Of a DNA stretch of 64,000 nucleotides, positions 24,501-37,100 are shown piece by piece (position 1 is the stretch's first letter; each line of letters opens with the position of its first letter). A model generated the notes under the pieces. It ran no database searches and was not told the DNA's origin. It was given only the letters and a program-made list of their open reading frames with translations. This stretch comes from Rotaria sordida (taxonomy: Eukaryota; Rotifera; Eurotatoria; Philodinida; Philodinidae): assembly GCA_905250125.1 (NCBI GenBank), contig CAJNOL010000140.1:62001-126000 (forward strand). Direction: 5' to 3'. A program made the translations under genes and the position numbers.

Positions 24501-24627
24501 AATTGAAATTAATATTCCATTAAAAAAACGTATTGAAACATATAATGATTGTTTACAAATTATAGAATATTTTCAACCAATTATAAGATATTGTCTACAA
24601 CGAACTGATTTAATTGATATTATGTGA
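18507..24627 (+). CDS. TDRD5-like LOTUS/Tudor protein, paralog 1
   Basis: Eleven exons join in phase: 18507-18890, 20026-20200, 20271-20533, 20599-20655, 20731-20908, 20961-21228, 21600-22101, 22161-22475, 22546-22800, 23893-23972, 24048-24627; 1018 residues. An N-terminal LOTUS/OST-HTH domain spans about 8-90 (LRSLLISSQQGCDEYQL..., MPDVARM). A second LOTUS lies at about 272-350 (LLLKYPSGVWLSSVHKLYQ). One extended Tudor domain at about 455-560 has core YYRSSII and VDYGI. A C-terminal block at about 680-790 contains RPCLPCFEVARLL, then a helical tail. LOTUS domains bind Vasa-type helicases or G-rich RNA, and Tudor domains read methylarginine on PIWI proteins. TDRD5 works in germ granules on piRNAs and transposon silencing. 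One Tudor domain fits TDRD5 better than TDRD7. Introns 1 and 9 exceed 1 kb. Confidence 0.82.
18891..20025 (+). other. Large intron 1 of TDRD5-like paralog 1
   Basis: 1135 bp between GTTTGT and TTGTAG. AT-rich; no exon, hairpin or named repeat recognised. Confidence 0.6.
22801..23892 (+). repeat. Large intron 9 of TDRD5-like paralog 1, with a dispersed repeat fragment
   Basis: 1092 bp. The part at 22895-22975 resembles the arm of the fold-back element at 2160-2270 (ATTACTG-AGATA-TATAT, then GAA-TTTTGCATAGAGA). The rest is unclassified, with many TCGG/CCGA motifs at 23500-23760. Confidence 0.45.
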
Positions 24628-26821
24628 CTTATTTTCAAATATTATTTGTTTCTTTTTTTTTTGTTTTAGTTACCTTAACGAACTGTGATTATGTCTATTT
24701 TGAAATTGTTTAAACAAAAACAAAAAATGTATATAAATAGAAAGAAAAAAAAAAAAACGATTTTTTGTTTTTTGTTCGTTCTTTGGAGATTTTTTTCTTC
24801 TTCTTCTTGTGTTCATTACTTTAATACAACTAACATATGTATGTAGAGCTTGTGTTTTTCTTTTGTTGTTTATATTTGAGTGAAGAGTGAATATTAAAAA
24901 AAAAAAAAAAAAAAAAAGAAGATTTATGAAAATAATTATTGTTGTCTCTCTCTTTCTTTTTTTCATGTTTGAATTTAACAAATATTTATTCAATATGTAT
25001 TTAATAATTTTGTCGAGACAGTCTTATATCAATGAATGGGATCTAGATGACAAGGTTTCTTAGAATATTAAAATGGAAAAAAAAACCAAGAATGACAAAA
25101 GAGATGTATGCAATGATACAGATGACGCCGAGAATTAGTTCTGTAATTTTCAAGTTGGTTTATTATTTTATCTTGTCTTTTACCCACGTGAATAATAATC
25201 GATATTAACTTGAAGAGAGTCAAATTATGAATGTATTTGATACGAATGAGATTCAATATTAAGTAATAGGACTAATAGACTGATAATCTGATATGTTTTT
25301 TTCATATATAGAAAACATAGCTATGCTGGTTGTAACATATGTGGAAAATTTGATATGAAGGAATTGTTTATTAAGTTTTCCAAGACAAGCATAAAAGAAA
25401 AGGTAACAAATCGCACAAATAGTAATAAGAATTTCTATGTATTGATATGATTTCTGAAATGAAAGATATCAAAGTTAATGGTAGAAATAGCACAATGAGC
25501 TGACAGAGATAGAACCGATCTGCGATTTTTCGGAACCGAACTGATTTCATCTCTGTGAACTAAAATAATAAGAAGAATGATGAATCATTCATTATTTATA
25601 TTTGTTTAACATGTAAGAATCCACTAGGATATGTGAATATCTTTTCGTTTTTTTCTGTAATATTTAAAGTAGAGTCCTTCGCCGGAGTTACATCATTAAA
25701 ATTGTCGAGTATTTTTACTTTTACATAATGAAAAGCTTATTCTTCATAAGTTAAATAATTAACAACAATATACTAGATTCATAAATAGATTTGGAGAAAA
25801 AAAACCATCAGAGGATTGTTCACGTTAACAAGTGGCGCAAAGAGACGTAAATATACTAGTCAAAAAAATTTTCAAGTCACAGCCGAGTTCCGGATTCAAA
25901 AAGTTTGACTCCGCAAGTATCTATTTAGAAGTTCTTCGTGGAATTGTTCTGAAATCATTGTTTTTTTTTTGAGAATGTAGCGGAAGAGAAAAATCTTCAG
26001 AAAATTGTACGAGAGAAGTACAGTAAATATTCCGTAGACTAATATAAAATACGTCAAATGAAAAATCTCTCGTTAACTATACTTATTTTGCAGGATTATT
26101 GATCATCAGAGTAAAGGTCTCTCTAATTTTTGTATTTTTTCTATTGAGGGCCCTATTTTTTGTTTTCATTGTTACTATTCACTCATTATTTTTAATTCGT
26201 TTTTTTCTTAATTTAACATTCTTATTATTATAATCACTGAATTAATTGACAAATAAGTCAGGTTTTCATATCCAAAATATCTACAGTAGATCTTATGCAC
26301 TATTATATATATTAATCAACACACAAACAATGATATTCATTAGTTTTCAACATTATAACTTGATTAATTTTGCAGAAAAAAAAAACTCTAGAGAGTCTGA
26401 CGCCTGTTATTGTTGGTTGCTAAATGTTTGTAATGAAGACGGAGGAATTGGAAAACTCTGACTTCAAACTTACACTCACTATTTTCTTCGAAAATATATG
26501 TGAGTTCTAAAAAACTGTCATTAAAAAAATATCATAGCAATCTTATATCATCAATTGATCAATATCATATCCATGATTTTATCCATTCAATTTCAATAGA
26601 TAGTAGCTTTATTAGGAAAAAATAATAAAGTAATTCAGTTAGTCAAATAGAAGACTGAAGTTAATAGACAAAATATTCTTATCTAATCTTGTGCTTTTTT
26701 TTGTTTTTAGATAATTCTTCATTTAAAATCAACTGTCTTTTATAAAAATAGATTTTTGGTTTTTATCTAATATCAATAAAATATAATTTTTAAAATATTT
26801 ATATTTTAGAATAAATTTAAA
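24628..26821. other. Intergenic spacer between the TDRD5-like paralogs
   Basis: 2.2 kb, no exon recognised. It contains the paralog 1 3' UTR with poly-T/poly-A runs near 24745 and 24900, the repeat at 26030-26530, and an acceptor-like TATTTTAG 12 nt before the paralog 2 start codon, which may be a 5' UTR intron or trans-splice site. Confidence 0.55.
26030..26530 (+). repeat. Dispersed repeat, copy 1 (second copy at 40710-41370)
   Basis: Ordered matches with 40710-41370 in the same orientation: AATACAAAATA-TCAAATGAAAAAT, ATCATCAGAG, CCTGTTATT-TTGCTAA, AACTTACACTCA, TTTTCTTCGAAAA and ATGAGTT. The two copies differ in internal spacing. No coding sequence. Confidence 0.6.
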
Positions 26822-29800
26822 ATGTCAGAAATAGATGTCGGTATACTTAAACAAGAAATTCTATCATTACTTGTCTCAGCTAAAAATGGACTCAGTGAAT
26901 ATGAATTACTTAATGATTATCGATTATTTAATTCAAATAAAGAACTTCCATATAGAGATTTAGGTTATTCATCATTAATAGCTTTACTTCGTTCATGGCC
27001 AGATGTTTGTCGTTTTCAACAACAAGGAAATAATATTATTAAAATTCTAGCTGTCGAAGAAGAAAGTACAAAACATATTTTGTCTATGGTCAAAGGACAA
27101 CGTTCAAATAAATCTCGACGTGCTCGAGGTGGTCGTAATCGAGCACGAGGTGGAGAAGCATATCGAAATAATGGTCGTGATAATCGTGGTGCTCGATTCT
27201 TACAAAATACTTTTAATTCCAATAATAATCGATCAGGAGGTAATAACCGTGCTACAACCAATGGTCGTATGCCTTCTAGTAATAATCGTTTCGAACGATC
27301 AACAGCATCATCTTATTCAACAATAGGACAATCGAATCAAAATTCTAGAAACAAACCAAATGTAAGAATTATCATTTATATTTCACAAAGATAGAATATA
27401 CTAATTGATAAATGACAAGAATAAAAAGTTGTTAGCACAATCCTTGCGGAATTAAGATATGAAATACGATGTACCTGCTGTTACTAATCTTTTACTTAAT
27501 TCTCTGAAAATGCAATAAGAAAGTAGTTTATATATTATAACAAGATGTTATTAACATATGGTCTTTGATCATATATTAACAACATCTGTAACGGAAATAG
27601 GGAACGTTGCTAAGGCATCTACCACACTCGGAAAAACAACAAATGGAAGTTTCGACAACTAATCGCATGTTTGACTGAACCGTGATTGCTATTTCATTTC
27701 CAACAAACTTCTATTTGCACACATGTGATTCAATTACATAGAGCACCCGACAAGGATGATGGTAGCATGTGAAAAATGAAGATTTACATCAGGAAATGGA
27801 TTCGTAGATGATCTCACTAGTAAACAGTATTTTAATGTTGATATTTATCGAAATATTAAGAAAAAACAAAAACAATATTCATTATCGAATAGTGATAACT
27901 GAAGCAAAAAGAATCTTGAAAATAAGGAAAAATCATCAAAGGTTATGAGAAATTTTTTGAAGTAACTACTACTTACTCTCGTGCAAGGCTTCATGCTCAA
28001 TTACAAGAGTTCACTAAATATTCGTATTAATATTCATATCTAATGTTTTTTTATCATTGAATAGATTGTTAGTGATTTTTCTGAACTTCTCTGAGTAATT
28101 TCACCATAATACTAAGAAAATTCTTTTTTGCTGATTTTATTTTTCAGTACTGCGACTAATTGTCATAGGCCTTTCATGATCTGTGTGGAGAATCCGAAGT
28201 TTTACCCGTATACTCCAACACTCCTTTTAAAGATCATGTTTTACAAAACTATTTCGAAATCTATAATAACTATAATCTAGGTTCCGGCACTACCTCGATT
28301 TGCAAAGCAACAACAGCAGCAAATTCGTGCATATGTAACTAGTTCTAGTCAACCTCGAATGTCGTCTTATGAATTACGACAATCAACAAATTCGACTTTA
28401 CTTGATGATCGTCGTGTAATAAATAATTCAACATCATTACAAATTACTGTTGCTAATAATACAAATAACAATCGTACGAATAATATAAATGATATATATA
28501 ATGATTATCAATATTCATCAGATATTCCTGGTTGGTGAATTTTATTTTGAAATTATTTATATACATTGTAATGATTGTTTTTAGCATTTCAATTTGCTGA
28601 TTATATAATAAATGAAGATGAAGAACAATATGATGAAGAAGATGATGATAAAGAAGAAGAAGTTATTAATAATCTTCGAACTGTAAGAAGAAATAAATGA
28701 AGAGGAAAATAATAAAATTTGTTTTTTTCTTTTTTTTTTTTTTTCAATAGCTTTTAACTGAATATTCACATGGTATTCGACTTTTGGCTTTAGATGAACT
28801 TTATCAAGTTAGCTATTTTTCTCTTTATCAATTTCAATATTTTTTCACTTTTATTTATATAGAAAAAATTTGGCAAAAATCTTTTAACTGAATTAAAAAT
28901 TGCTAATATTCTATTACTTCAAGATTTTGTTGATGATTTTGCATCTATTTCACGTCATGGTGAAGAAAATGGTTCATGTGATCATATTATAACTCTTAAA
29001 GATCCTAAACAAGTTGCACAAGTAAATCAAAGTATTTAGAATAAAAAACAAAAAAAATTTAAAGTATTTATTTTTAAAGACACAATCTCAATTATTACAA
29101 CAAATAACAGATTCTGGCATTGTTTCAAAAACATTTCATTATGCAACAAATCTTTTTTCATATATAAATGATCGACGTTTTCAAGGTTTTATATCTGATA
29201 TTGATAAAAATGAACATTGTCTTCATGTACAACCAGTTCGTTATCAAGAACATATTGAAACATTAATGGAAGAACTTCAGTAAAAACAAAACAAAAAAAA
29301 AAAAATATCATTTTTTCTTTGTTCCTTATTGAAATCAACATACTTTTTTTTCTTTTTTTAAATTTAAGTTCATATTATTCAAGTCCAATATCAAATTCAT
29401 TAATTATTAATAATATTGAAACAGGTCTATCATGTGTAACAACATATGATGGAATATATCATCGTGCATTTATTAAAGAAAGTGATTTATATAAATGTGT
29501 TATTGTTTATATTGATTATGGTACAACAAAAGAAGTTAATAAAGATGAACAACAATTTAAATATTTACTTAAACATTTTGCTGAATTACCATGTATGGCT
29601 ATAGCATGTCGTTTAGATGATATAAGTTTTATACCAAATGATAATAATTTATTACCAGATACATATAATGAAATATATACATTATGTAAAGATGGACCAT
29701 TTTTTATTGAACCAACTGGATATATAAATGGACTTTTAACAATTAGAATTCTTGATGCAGATGAACAATGTTTAAATGATATTGTCGTTCAATTAAAACT

Positions 29801-32800
29801 TGCAGTACGAAAATTTTCATAAATAATTTGTGAACTAAATATTTTCGAATTCAATGTAGAATGTATTTGAATATACTTCTAGGAAATATTAACGACAAAA
29901 AAAAAACAACACTTTTTATTGCATTCTTAAGTTCAAATATGACAATATGATAGAGGAAAAAAAAAATAAAAACTCTACCTTTTTGTAATTATTCTATTCT
30001 TCTAAAGATCTTAAAATTGATTACTTTTAAATTCATCAAGATAGGAGTTTATCACTACATCATGTCAATTCATAGAGTTTATTCTAACTTGGAATGAGAT
30101 ATGAAAATATGGATTTGGATGAAGAGAAGATCTCGAGAAACATTCACAGTCATACTCTCTTCTATCAGGTGTTACATCGGTGAAGTAAAGAGTTTACTAA
30201 ATTAAAATAAAAACAAAAGCAATGAGTAGATCTCAGAAAGAGATAACAAAGTGGTAGGAAACATAGGTCTTCGAGTCACAGTGTCATATAACTAAAGATC
30301 GAGCTTCCAAACCTGACTGAGTCGGGATTTAGAAATTTTCTGTTAATCGGAACAGGAACTGATTTGATAAGTACTATTCTGAAAGTTAGAGTTAATTATA
30401 ACTTAATTCTTATAAGATCATCATCAAGATTACCTGAAAATGTGTGTTAGTCACCGAATATAATCGAAAAAATTATATTGCATCTGCAGAGCGACTACCA
30501 CGTGCGGATTGAAAAATTTAATTGAGAGTACAGTTTGAACCCAAAAATGCTGAACCTGACGAGATCTACAGTACCGCTCCACCCTACCATCAGACTATGG
30601 CAGCTTTCTTCACATTGTGATGATACTCTCCTTTTTTATTTTCGAGCACAGCTAGATCTGTAAAAATGACTGATTGTAATTAGTTTTTTATATTTCGAAA
30701 TAGTCTTGATGTATTTTATTTACTCTATTTGATGTCGTGGAAATGAAGTATAATGATTATGATGTATATCCAGGACGATAACAGCCGTGTTGCATTGTAT
30801 ACGACCGTACTTGTTTGATGACAAGGGGAAGAGAGTGGGGTTGAGATGAATTTTTAGTGAAAAGATTTCCTTTATTTAGTATTTACGGATCAAACAATAT
30901 AGAATAAAAACGGGAGAAGAGCAGCTAGTCGAACGATTTTTGTTTAGGTATGTGTGACATTAATATAGAAAGATTCGTATTGTTCTATCATATTCTCAAA
31001 TTTAGACTTAAGAATGAGAATTTCTTTCAACATTTTTTAGTTATACAAATTATTGTTTCAATTTCTAAAATTTGACTCAGATCTTAGCTTAATAAATATG
31101 TTAAAATATTTTTCTAGGTTAAAATATCCTCACTTCAAAATCAATCTCCAATAGATAATTATCAACAAGAACAGTAGGTTCTTCTTATTTGATATTTTCT
31201 GTTTAAGATTAAAATTTTTTTTCTTTTCTTATCTTTAAGACAAAATGTACGAAAACCTGTTGAATTAAAATTCGATTTTTTGAATGATGCTGTTCAATGT
31301 CCATTACCAGATTCAGAATCATCAACACCAGAAAGCAATACAGATAATTTGAATTTTAAATTACCAAAAAATAATTCTATTCAAATAACAAATAATTCTT
31401 CAAATGTTAAACATCAATGTAAATTGATTCAAATTAATGAAAACAATTCATTTTATCTTATTCGTTATAATAATAATAAACCATATATACCATGTTTCAG
31501 TTTAGCACGCTTATTACATCTGTCTGAATCAGATGTTTTATCTGAAACTGTAAAATGAAAACGATTATTAATTTGAATATTTATTTAAAAATTCTTTCTT
31601 TTTATTTTCTCTTTAAGTTATTATCACGTATTCGTTTACAAGATACATCTGAATATTCTTCAATATTTGAATATCTTAGACAAACAAATCCAAAAGATTG
31701 TCTTCATATTCAACAAAATTTGCTCTTTCTATTTGATCTAATATCAGCATTGAAATATATTGAACGACTTGGTCAGATAAATAATAATATTCTTATTGAA
31801 ACATTGCGTCAACAAATCAATGCATCGAATGAACCAGAATTTTGGAATAATGCCTATGTATATATTTCTTTTTCTTTTTTATTAAATAAAATATATAGTT
31901 TATATTTTCAGGATTGTTATAAACCCTCAACTATTGTACCACCATTATTATCTGTTCAATCTTCTAATCAAACTGATGTTGAACGTTATAATGAATTATT
32001 AATTCGCCGGTATTTAAATAGAATTCATATTCATATTAATAAATCTAGTGGAAATTTTTGAGACATTAATTTTCTTAGAATTAAACAAAAAAAAAGGATA
32101 AAGATGAAATATTGGATAATAAAGATCAGATGTTTTTTATGAATTTCTACCACATTGCTAGAGTTTCCACTACGGAAGATATAGAAGAATACGGGATTGT
32201 ATGATACCCACACTAGACGACATGTTCTCAGAATGTGTGTCGAAATCACCTGACATTCTTGAGAAATCCTATTGTTGAGATTTTTGAAAAAATTTTGGTT
32301 TTTTTTGATAGCTGAATGATGCATTTTTGTGGATAGGGAAGTATAGTATCGGTTGTGTTAGGAATGCAACAGTGAACACATTATAAAACTGAAGTGTGGA
32401 AAAAGTTTAACAATAACGTATTTTTGACTGGTTTTTTTAATGTTAAGCAATTAGCTCAAATCCAGATATTGATTTTAATAGCTAATGAAGTTTTCTATTT
32501 AAGGCGTTTTATACCAAGATTTCATAGATCATGTGTAATGGTAAGGTTTCTGAAAAGCCAGATATGGTAGTTTTCGGGTTTCAAAAAGTTATCTTTTTAA
32601 CAATACCATTTTAAAGAAAACAAAATAAGGAGTCACAGCAACTTCTACAATTTTCCCTTAGAAAGCTCAAAGAATAACAAAAACCAAAAGAAGACTTTTT
32701 TAGTCGATTTTTTGATAAATTTTGTCTTTCTTATGGTTTTTGTGATGCTTTTAACTTTATAAGGAAAGTTTGTACAAATGCGGTGACTCCTCATTTTATT

Positions 32801-34102
32801 TTCTTTAAAATAGCATTGTTGAACAATAGATCCGACAAAGTCTTCCGAGATCTGAAAACTACTGTATCTCACTTTTTTAGAAACTTTACCATCGTAGTAC
32901 ATCTATGAAATCATGGCATAGAACGGATTAGATAGAAAATTCGATTGGCTATCAAAATTACTATATGAATTTGAGCGATGCATTTCGACTTTTTTAGTCC
33001 GAGGAGATTTATTTAAAAACATGAACAGACCATAAGAACTAAACCTTCTTCGAACGAGAAAATTGAACTCAAGAATTTTGACAAACCTCCTATAGTTTCG
33101 GACACTTAGACCTCAAAAACCAATAATCTAGTTTTATAAAACTCAGCTATTTTTTGGAATGGCCTCTTCGACCAAAAAAAATCGAAATCGATCCAAGACC
33201 ATCAGAGTTTTATCATGCGTTCACCGTTAGTCTATACGTACATGTTTAGATCAGTGCAAAAAAAGCTGTACGTAAGACTGGGGCACCGTCACCATTGCGC
33301 CCCTAGATTGTATGCTTTAAGTATGTGAACTAATTCCTTTGTTGGGATTGCATCGTATATCTTCATTAGCAAAAACTAGAACTGGGTTCTGGAAATTCAT
33401 AAAAGGCGTCATACGAGAATATTAATCTTTTTATTTTCTATGATTAAACTAAAACTAATCATTTGAAAAGTACCATCGAAAACCATTAAGATCGGATGTT
33501 TCTCACAGATTTCTTTTTTTTTCTCATTAATAAAAAGTTTAAAATATATTACTTTTTTTTTTTTCATAATATAATTTAATTAACATTTTCATCTTGAAGT
33601 AGAAATATCTTATGCGATATGTTACGTACTGATCATGTAACTGAATGTGCCATTGAATTAACATCAATTGAAAATGAACTTGAACAATTAGTACAAAGAA
33701 TGCGTCTTGGTGCAATATCTCAACAAAATAGTAATGTTTCATTAACACCATCTAGTCTCACAACATCGATACATAGTGGTATAGACTAAAAGAAATTGAA
33801 TTTAAAATAAAAACATTCTTCTTTTAGATCAACAAAATTTATCTATGAATAAAACTGATAAATTAAAAGATTTAATGGAACGATGTAAAAAATTAATTAA
33901 TATTATTCTTGTTCTTGATGATTTTGTTGCTATTGATGATAATATAACGAAATATATTGAAAGTAATTTATCATTTTTAAATTCTGGAAAAATTTCATCA
34001 AATGATAATCAATTATATAAACAATATTCTAATTTACTTGAAAATCTCACACATATTGTGAATGATCTTCGACAACAATTACCAGCTAGTGTGAATTTTT
34101 AA
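26822..34102 (+). CDS. TDRD5-like LOTUS/Tudor protein, paralog 2
   Basis: Thirteen exons join in phase: 26822-27361, 28281-28530, 28585-28682, 28751-28807, 28863-29021, 29080-29279, 29369-29804, 31118-31173, 31240-31549, 31618-31857, 31912-32009, 33600-33778, 33828-34102; 965 residues. LOTUS 1 at about 6-80 (LKQEILSLLVSAKNGLSEYE, RSWPDVCRF) matches the TDRD5 N-terminus closely. Next come an RGG-like stretch at about 98-130, an acidic linker, LOTUS 2 at about 297-365, and a Tudor domain at about 435-560 (YHRAFI, VYIDYGT). A C-terminal block contains KPYIPCFSLARLL, and the tail is helical. The 57-nt LOTUS 2 exon has an identical counterpart in paralog 1, supporting tandem duplication. Using donor GTACGA at 29805 and the long introns 29805-31117 and 32010-33599 is inferred from phase and the paralog; without them the frame stops at 29822 and 32061. 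Confidence 0.78.
27425..27570 (-). repeat. Dispersed repeat family A, copy in TDRD5-like paralog 2 intron 1
   Basis: The reverse complement matches 44555-44735 across nearly its whole length: ATAACATCTTGTTATAATAT, ACTACTT-CTTATTGCATTT, TTAAGTAAAAG and GATTAG-A, then a CCTGCAGG/CCGCAAGG block and GGATTGTG. Further copies lie at 46690-46875 (+) and 53865-53945 (-). Confidence 0.7.
29805..31117 (+). other. Large intron 7 of TDRD5-like paralog 2
   Basis: 1313 bp with no recognisable exon. It includes CCGA/TCGG-rich repeat-like sequence at 30290-30600 resembling stretches at 17490-17600 and 62690-62880. Confidence 0.5.
32514..32916. repeat. Fold-back element in TDRD5-like paralog 2 intron 11
   Basis: The left arm (32514-32642) and right arm (about 32776-32916) are imperfect reverse complements. 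Left blocks GATTTCATAGAT, TGGTAAGGTTTCT, GGTAGTTTTC, TTTTAAAGAAAACAAAATAA and GGAGTCAC reappear inverted on the right in the same nested order. A centre of about 130 bp separates them. No transposase. Confidence 0.7.
33000..33310. repeat. Dispersed repeat related to 13170-13420
   Basis: Same order and orientation as the PDIA5-like intron 17 copy: GAGAAAATTGAACT, AAAACTCAGCTAT, CGAAATCGATC-AAGACCA, GTTTTATCATGCGTTCA-CGTTA, and AAGCTGTACGTAAGACTGG. The fold-back left arm seen at 13 kb is not clear here. Confidence 0.65.
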
Positions 34103-37100
34103 TTATTGTCTAATACGAATCATTTCTGTCAATTACAAGAGAAAACCAGCATTTATCATTATCTTCTTCTTCTTCTTCTTCTTTTTTATTCAACAGAACA
34201 AATCCAATAACAATGATTGAATGAAAAAAAAAAAAAATAAAAGACTTTATGTCAATGAACATTGTTCGATATTCATTTTCTCGTTTGTTATTGTTCCTAT
34301 TCATGTTCTAGTTCAATCTGAAAATCGTATAGCGATTTTTTTTTTTGTTATTGTCTTTCCCGTTTCAAACTTTGTTGTAACTTTAAAATAGCATATAGTA
34401 AAAAAAAACAATCATATGTAACAGAAAACAAAAATTAACAAAATTTAATGCTTGACATTCCATAAGAGAGATCCAGGAAGAACTACTGATAAATAAAATA
34501 TTAATCTCTCTAGTATATCTATTTTAAGGTCAGGTACCATGTTCTTGGTGCAGAGTGATTTTGATTACTTCAGTAAACATATAGTAAAAAAGAATGATTG
34601 AATCACATAAAACGCTTTGCTTTGTTTTTTTCTTTCATGACAGTATTAAGTGTGAAAAAAGCAGGAGTTCCCCGACTGAGGCCGTGTCCATCTCTAATAA
34701 ACTCGTTCCATTGAAACACACAGGGAAAATGCCATTTCCAAATTCGTCCCCTTTAGATTTGTTCTTAAATATTCAATTATCAGTTTCATTGTTAAAGTGG
34801 ATGTGCGGGGATGAATGTGGGTGTATATAGAAGACTTATCATCCCATGCAGTGCCATACCCTGCAATATTTGAATTTCATCTATTATTAAGGAATCATTG
34901 GTTTTTTTTTAATGTTATGTTTCTGTGTACTATTGCTCATATTTCTTTTAATAAAGTAAATATCAGATGATGATTTAATTAATAAAATATCTTATTAATA
35001 TCTCTTCAGAAATTAGTTAGGTAAAAACGTGAGAAGACGAATTTTTACTAATTAAGAATAGTTCCAGTCGAAGATAACGCCATTAAAGAAACAAGAAAGA
35101 CTTATTTGAGATTAAATCAAGAGGTAAAATTAGATGATCATATAAGAACATTAGATTATCAACAAAGATGATTAGAAGGAAAAGAGAGAGGTAGTTACAG
35201 TTAAATACTATTACGAATATATTCTTCATGATCTTGAATATCAAACTTTTTCTTCCTATGTTCATATAATATGAAGATGACATTTTAAAGTTACTATTAA
35301 AATCCTATTTGGTAACTTAAACAAAGCGTATCTGTTGTAAAATTCGCATTATTTCACACGGGAGTCTATTCTAGTTTGTCAACATTCATTTAAAGAATGG
35401 AAGGATTTTTAAGAGAAAATTATATTTGAAAAAGATAAACGAAAGACGAATGCAGTTTTTAGACGTAAAAAATTATTTTAACAATTCAGACTTGCTGGGG
35501 TGCCTGGATATGACGAGGAAAGATAATGATTAGAACTTCTTCGTCGAGTATTTCTTCATTATCTGATAAGTAAAACAGAAGAATAATCGAAAAAGAGATA
35601 TCAAATGATTCATTACGACAGTTAATATCGAAAGAAAGGTGTTAGAAAATGCATTCTTTCTCATAAATACATACCAAAAAAGTCCAACTTAGTTCATATT
35701 TTTGAATTTTTATTGGGTAAATCTAACAGGAATTCTGACTCAATGCAAAATATCAAACTAAGTTACTGCCATTCTTCTTTTGCAATATAGACTTCAGTAT
35801 TTTCATCCAATAGAAATATGCTTACATACTTATGTCTGTTCTTCGAAAGAGTACGCGATTGCTAACAAGCCATACATTCACTTATTATTCATTTCTTGTG
35901 ATACTCCTACTCTTATTGATAGATCAATGCTTCCTTTCTTATCTTACTAATTTCGCTTCACTGAGCACACTCCACTTTTTAAAGAAAAGCGAATATACAT
36001 CTATTATATAAAATTTACTTTATCTATCACAATACCTATAACTAAGTAAAATTCTAATGTTAGACTAGGTATTCACTACAGATTTTCTAGAAAAATATTT
36101 CTTCGTAAAGGCTTGTTGTTGACTAAGACTATATTCTCAATTATACTGAAGAGAACTTTGTCACATAGGTCATAAATTTTGTTTGACGTGAATGTTATTT
36201 TTTCACCGAGAAAAGTAAAAATAAGTAAATAACGATAAAAGCAAAGAAAAATAAGAGTATTGACACTCTAGAGTCTATTTAAAAAAATAATATTCGAGTA
36301 ATGAATAATTAACTACAACTACAAAAATCATAAACCGTGACAAGTCAAAATATAACTACCAAACATACTCAAACCTTTTTCTATTTTATTTACATCATAA
36401 GGCTGTGATCGACTATTTATTTTTCGATTTTTAAAAAATCATATTCTACGAATATTAAAAATATAAACATCATAATAAAATTTTTATTTCTCAATGAGTA
36501 TTCGCAATTGATGTTATTTTCTTTCTGTAATAAAAGAAACACTACTTTTATGTATTAATTTCTTAAACCATAGAAATTTTGATACCTACATTCGTCTTTA
36601 AATTCTGACGCAAAAAAAAATCATGCTTAAGAAAAAAAAACATCTTTCTTTAACATCACATGCAACTTAATCTTGAATGTTTATATGAAGAATTTTATTC
36701 AATTTATCCCATGTATATAGACACATGTCAATTTGATACTGTAGTATTTCGTAGAAAAATATTTACTTAAAACAAAAACAAAAAAAAAGATCTTATTCGA
36801 ATACTTAAAACACTTTGAAGAAACAACATGATCATAATTTTGCAAACGTCAGATAGTTGTCGTATTTTCAGTTTGCAAATTTTCTTTTGTTGTTGTTGTT
36901 GTTAATTCGTTCTTATCTTATATGGAGGTCCTTTTTTAATGTCAATTGTAAAAATGTATATACAGATTGATATAAAAAAGAAAAAGAATAAATCAGAGAA
37001 ATTCGTCGAAACATTATAATAAAAGACAAAGGAAAAAAAAAATTTGTATGTTTCTATTAGAGTTTCTCTTCAATGAATTAAACAGCATACTTTTGACTTG

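Noticed and set aside
29820-29822. Stop codon after the Tudor domain as the end of TDRD5-like paralog 2
   Set aside because: A GTACGA donor at 29805 allows in-phase joining to exons homologous to the C-terminal part of paralog 1. Transcript evidence would settle it.
36391-36420. Another miR-2-like seed complement (GGCTGTGAT) and a TATCACAG at about 23407
   Set aside because: Neither lies in a stem-loop with a pairing arm within 60 nt.
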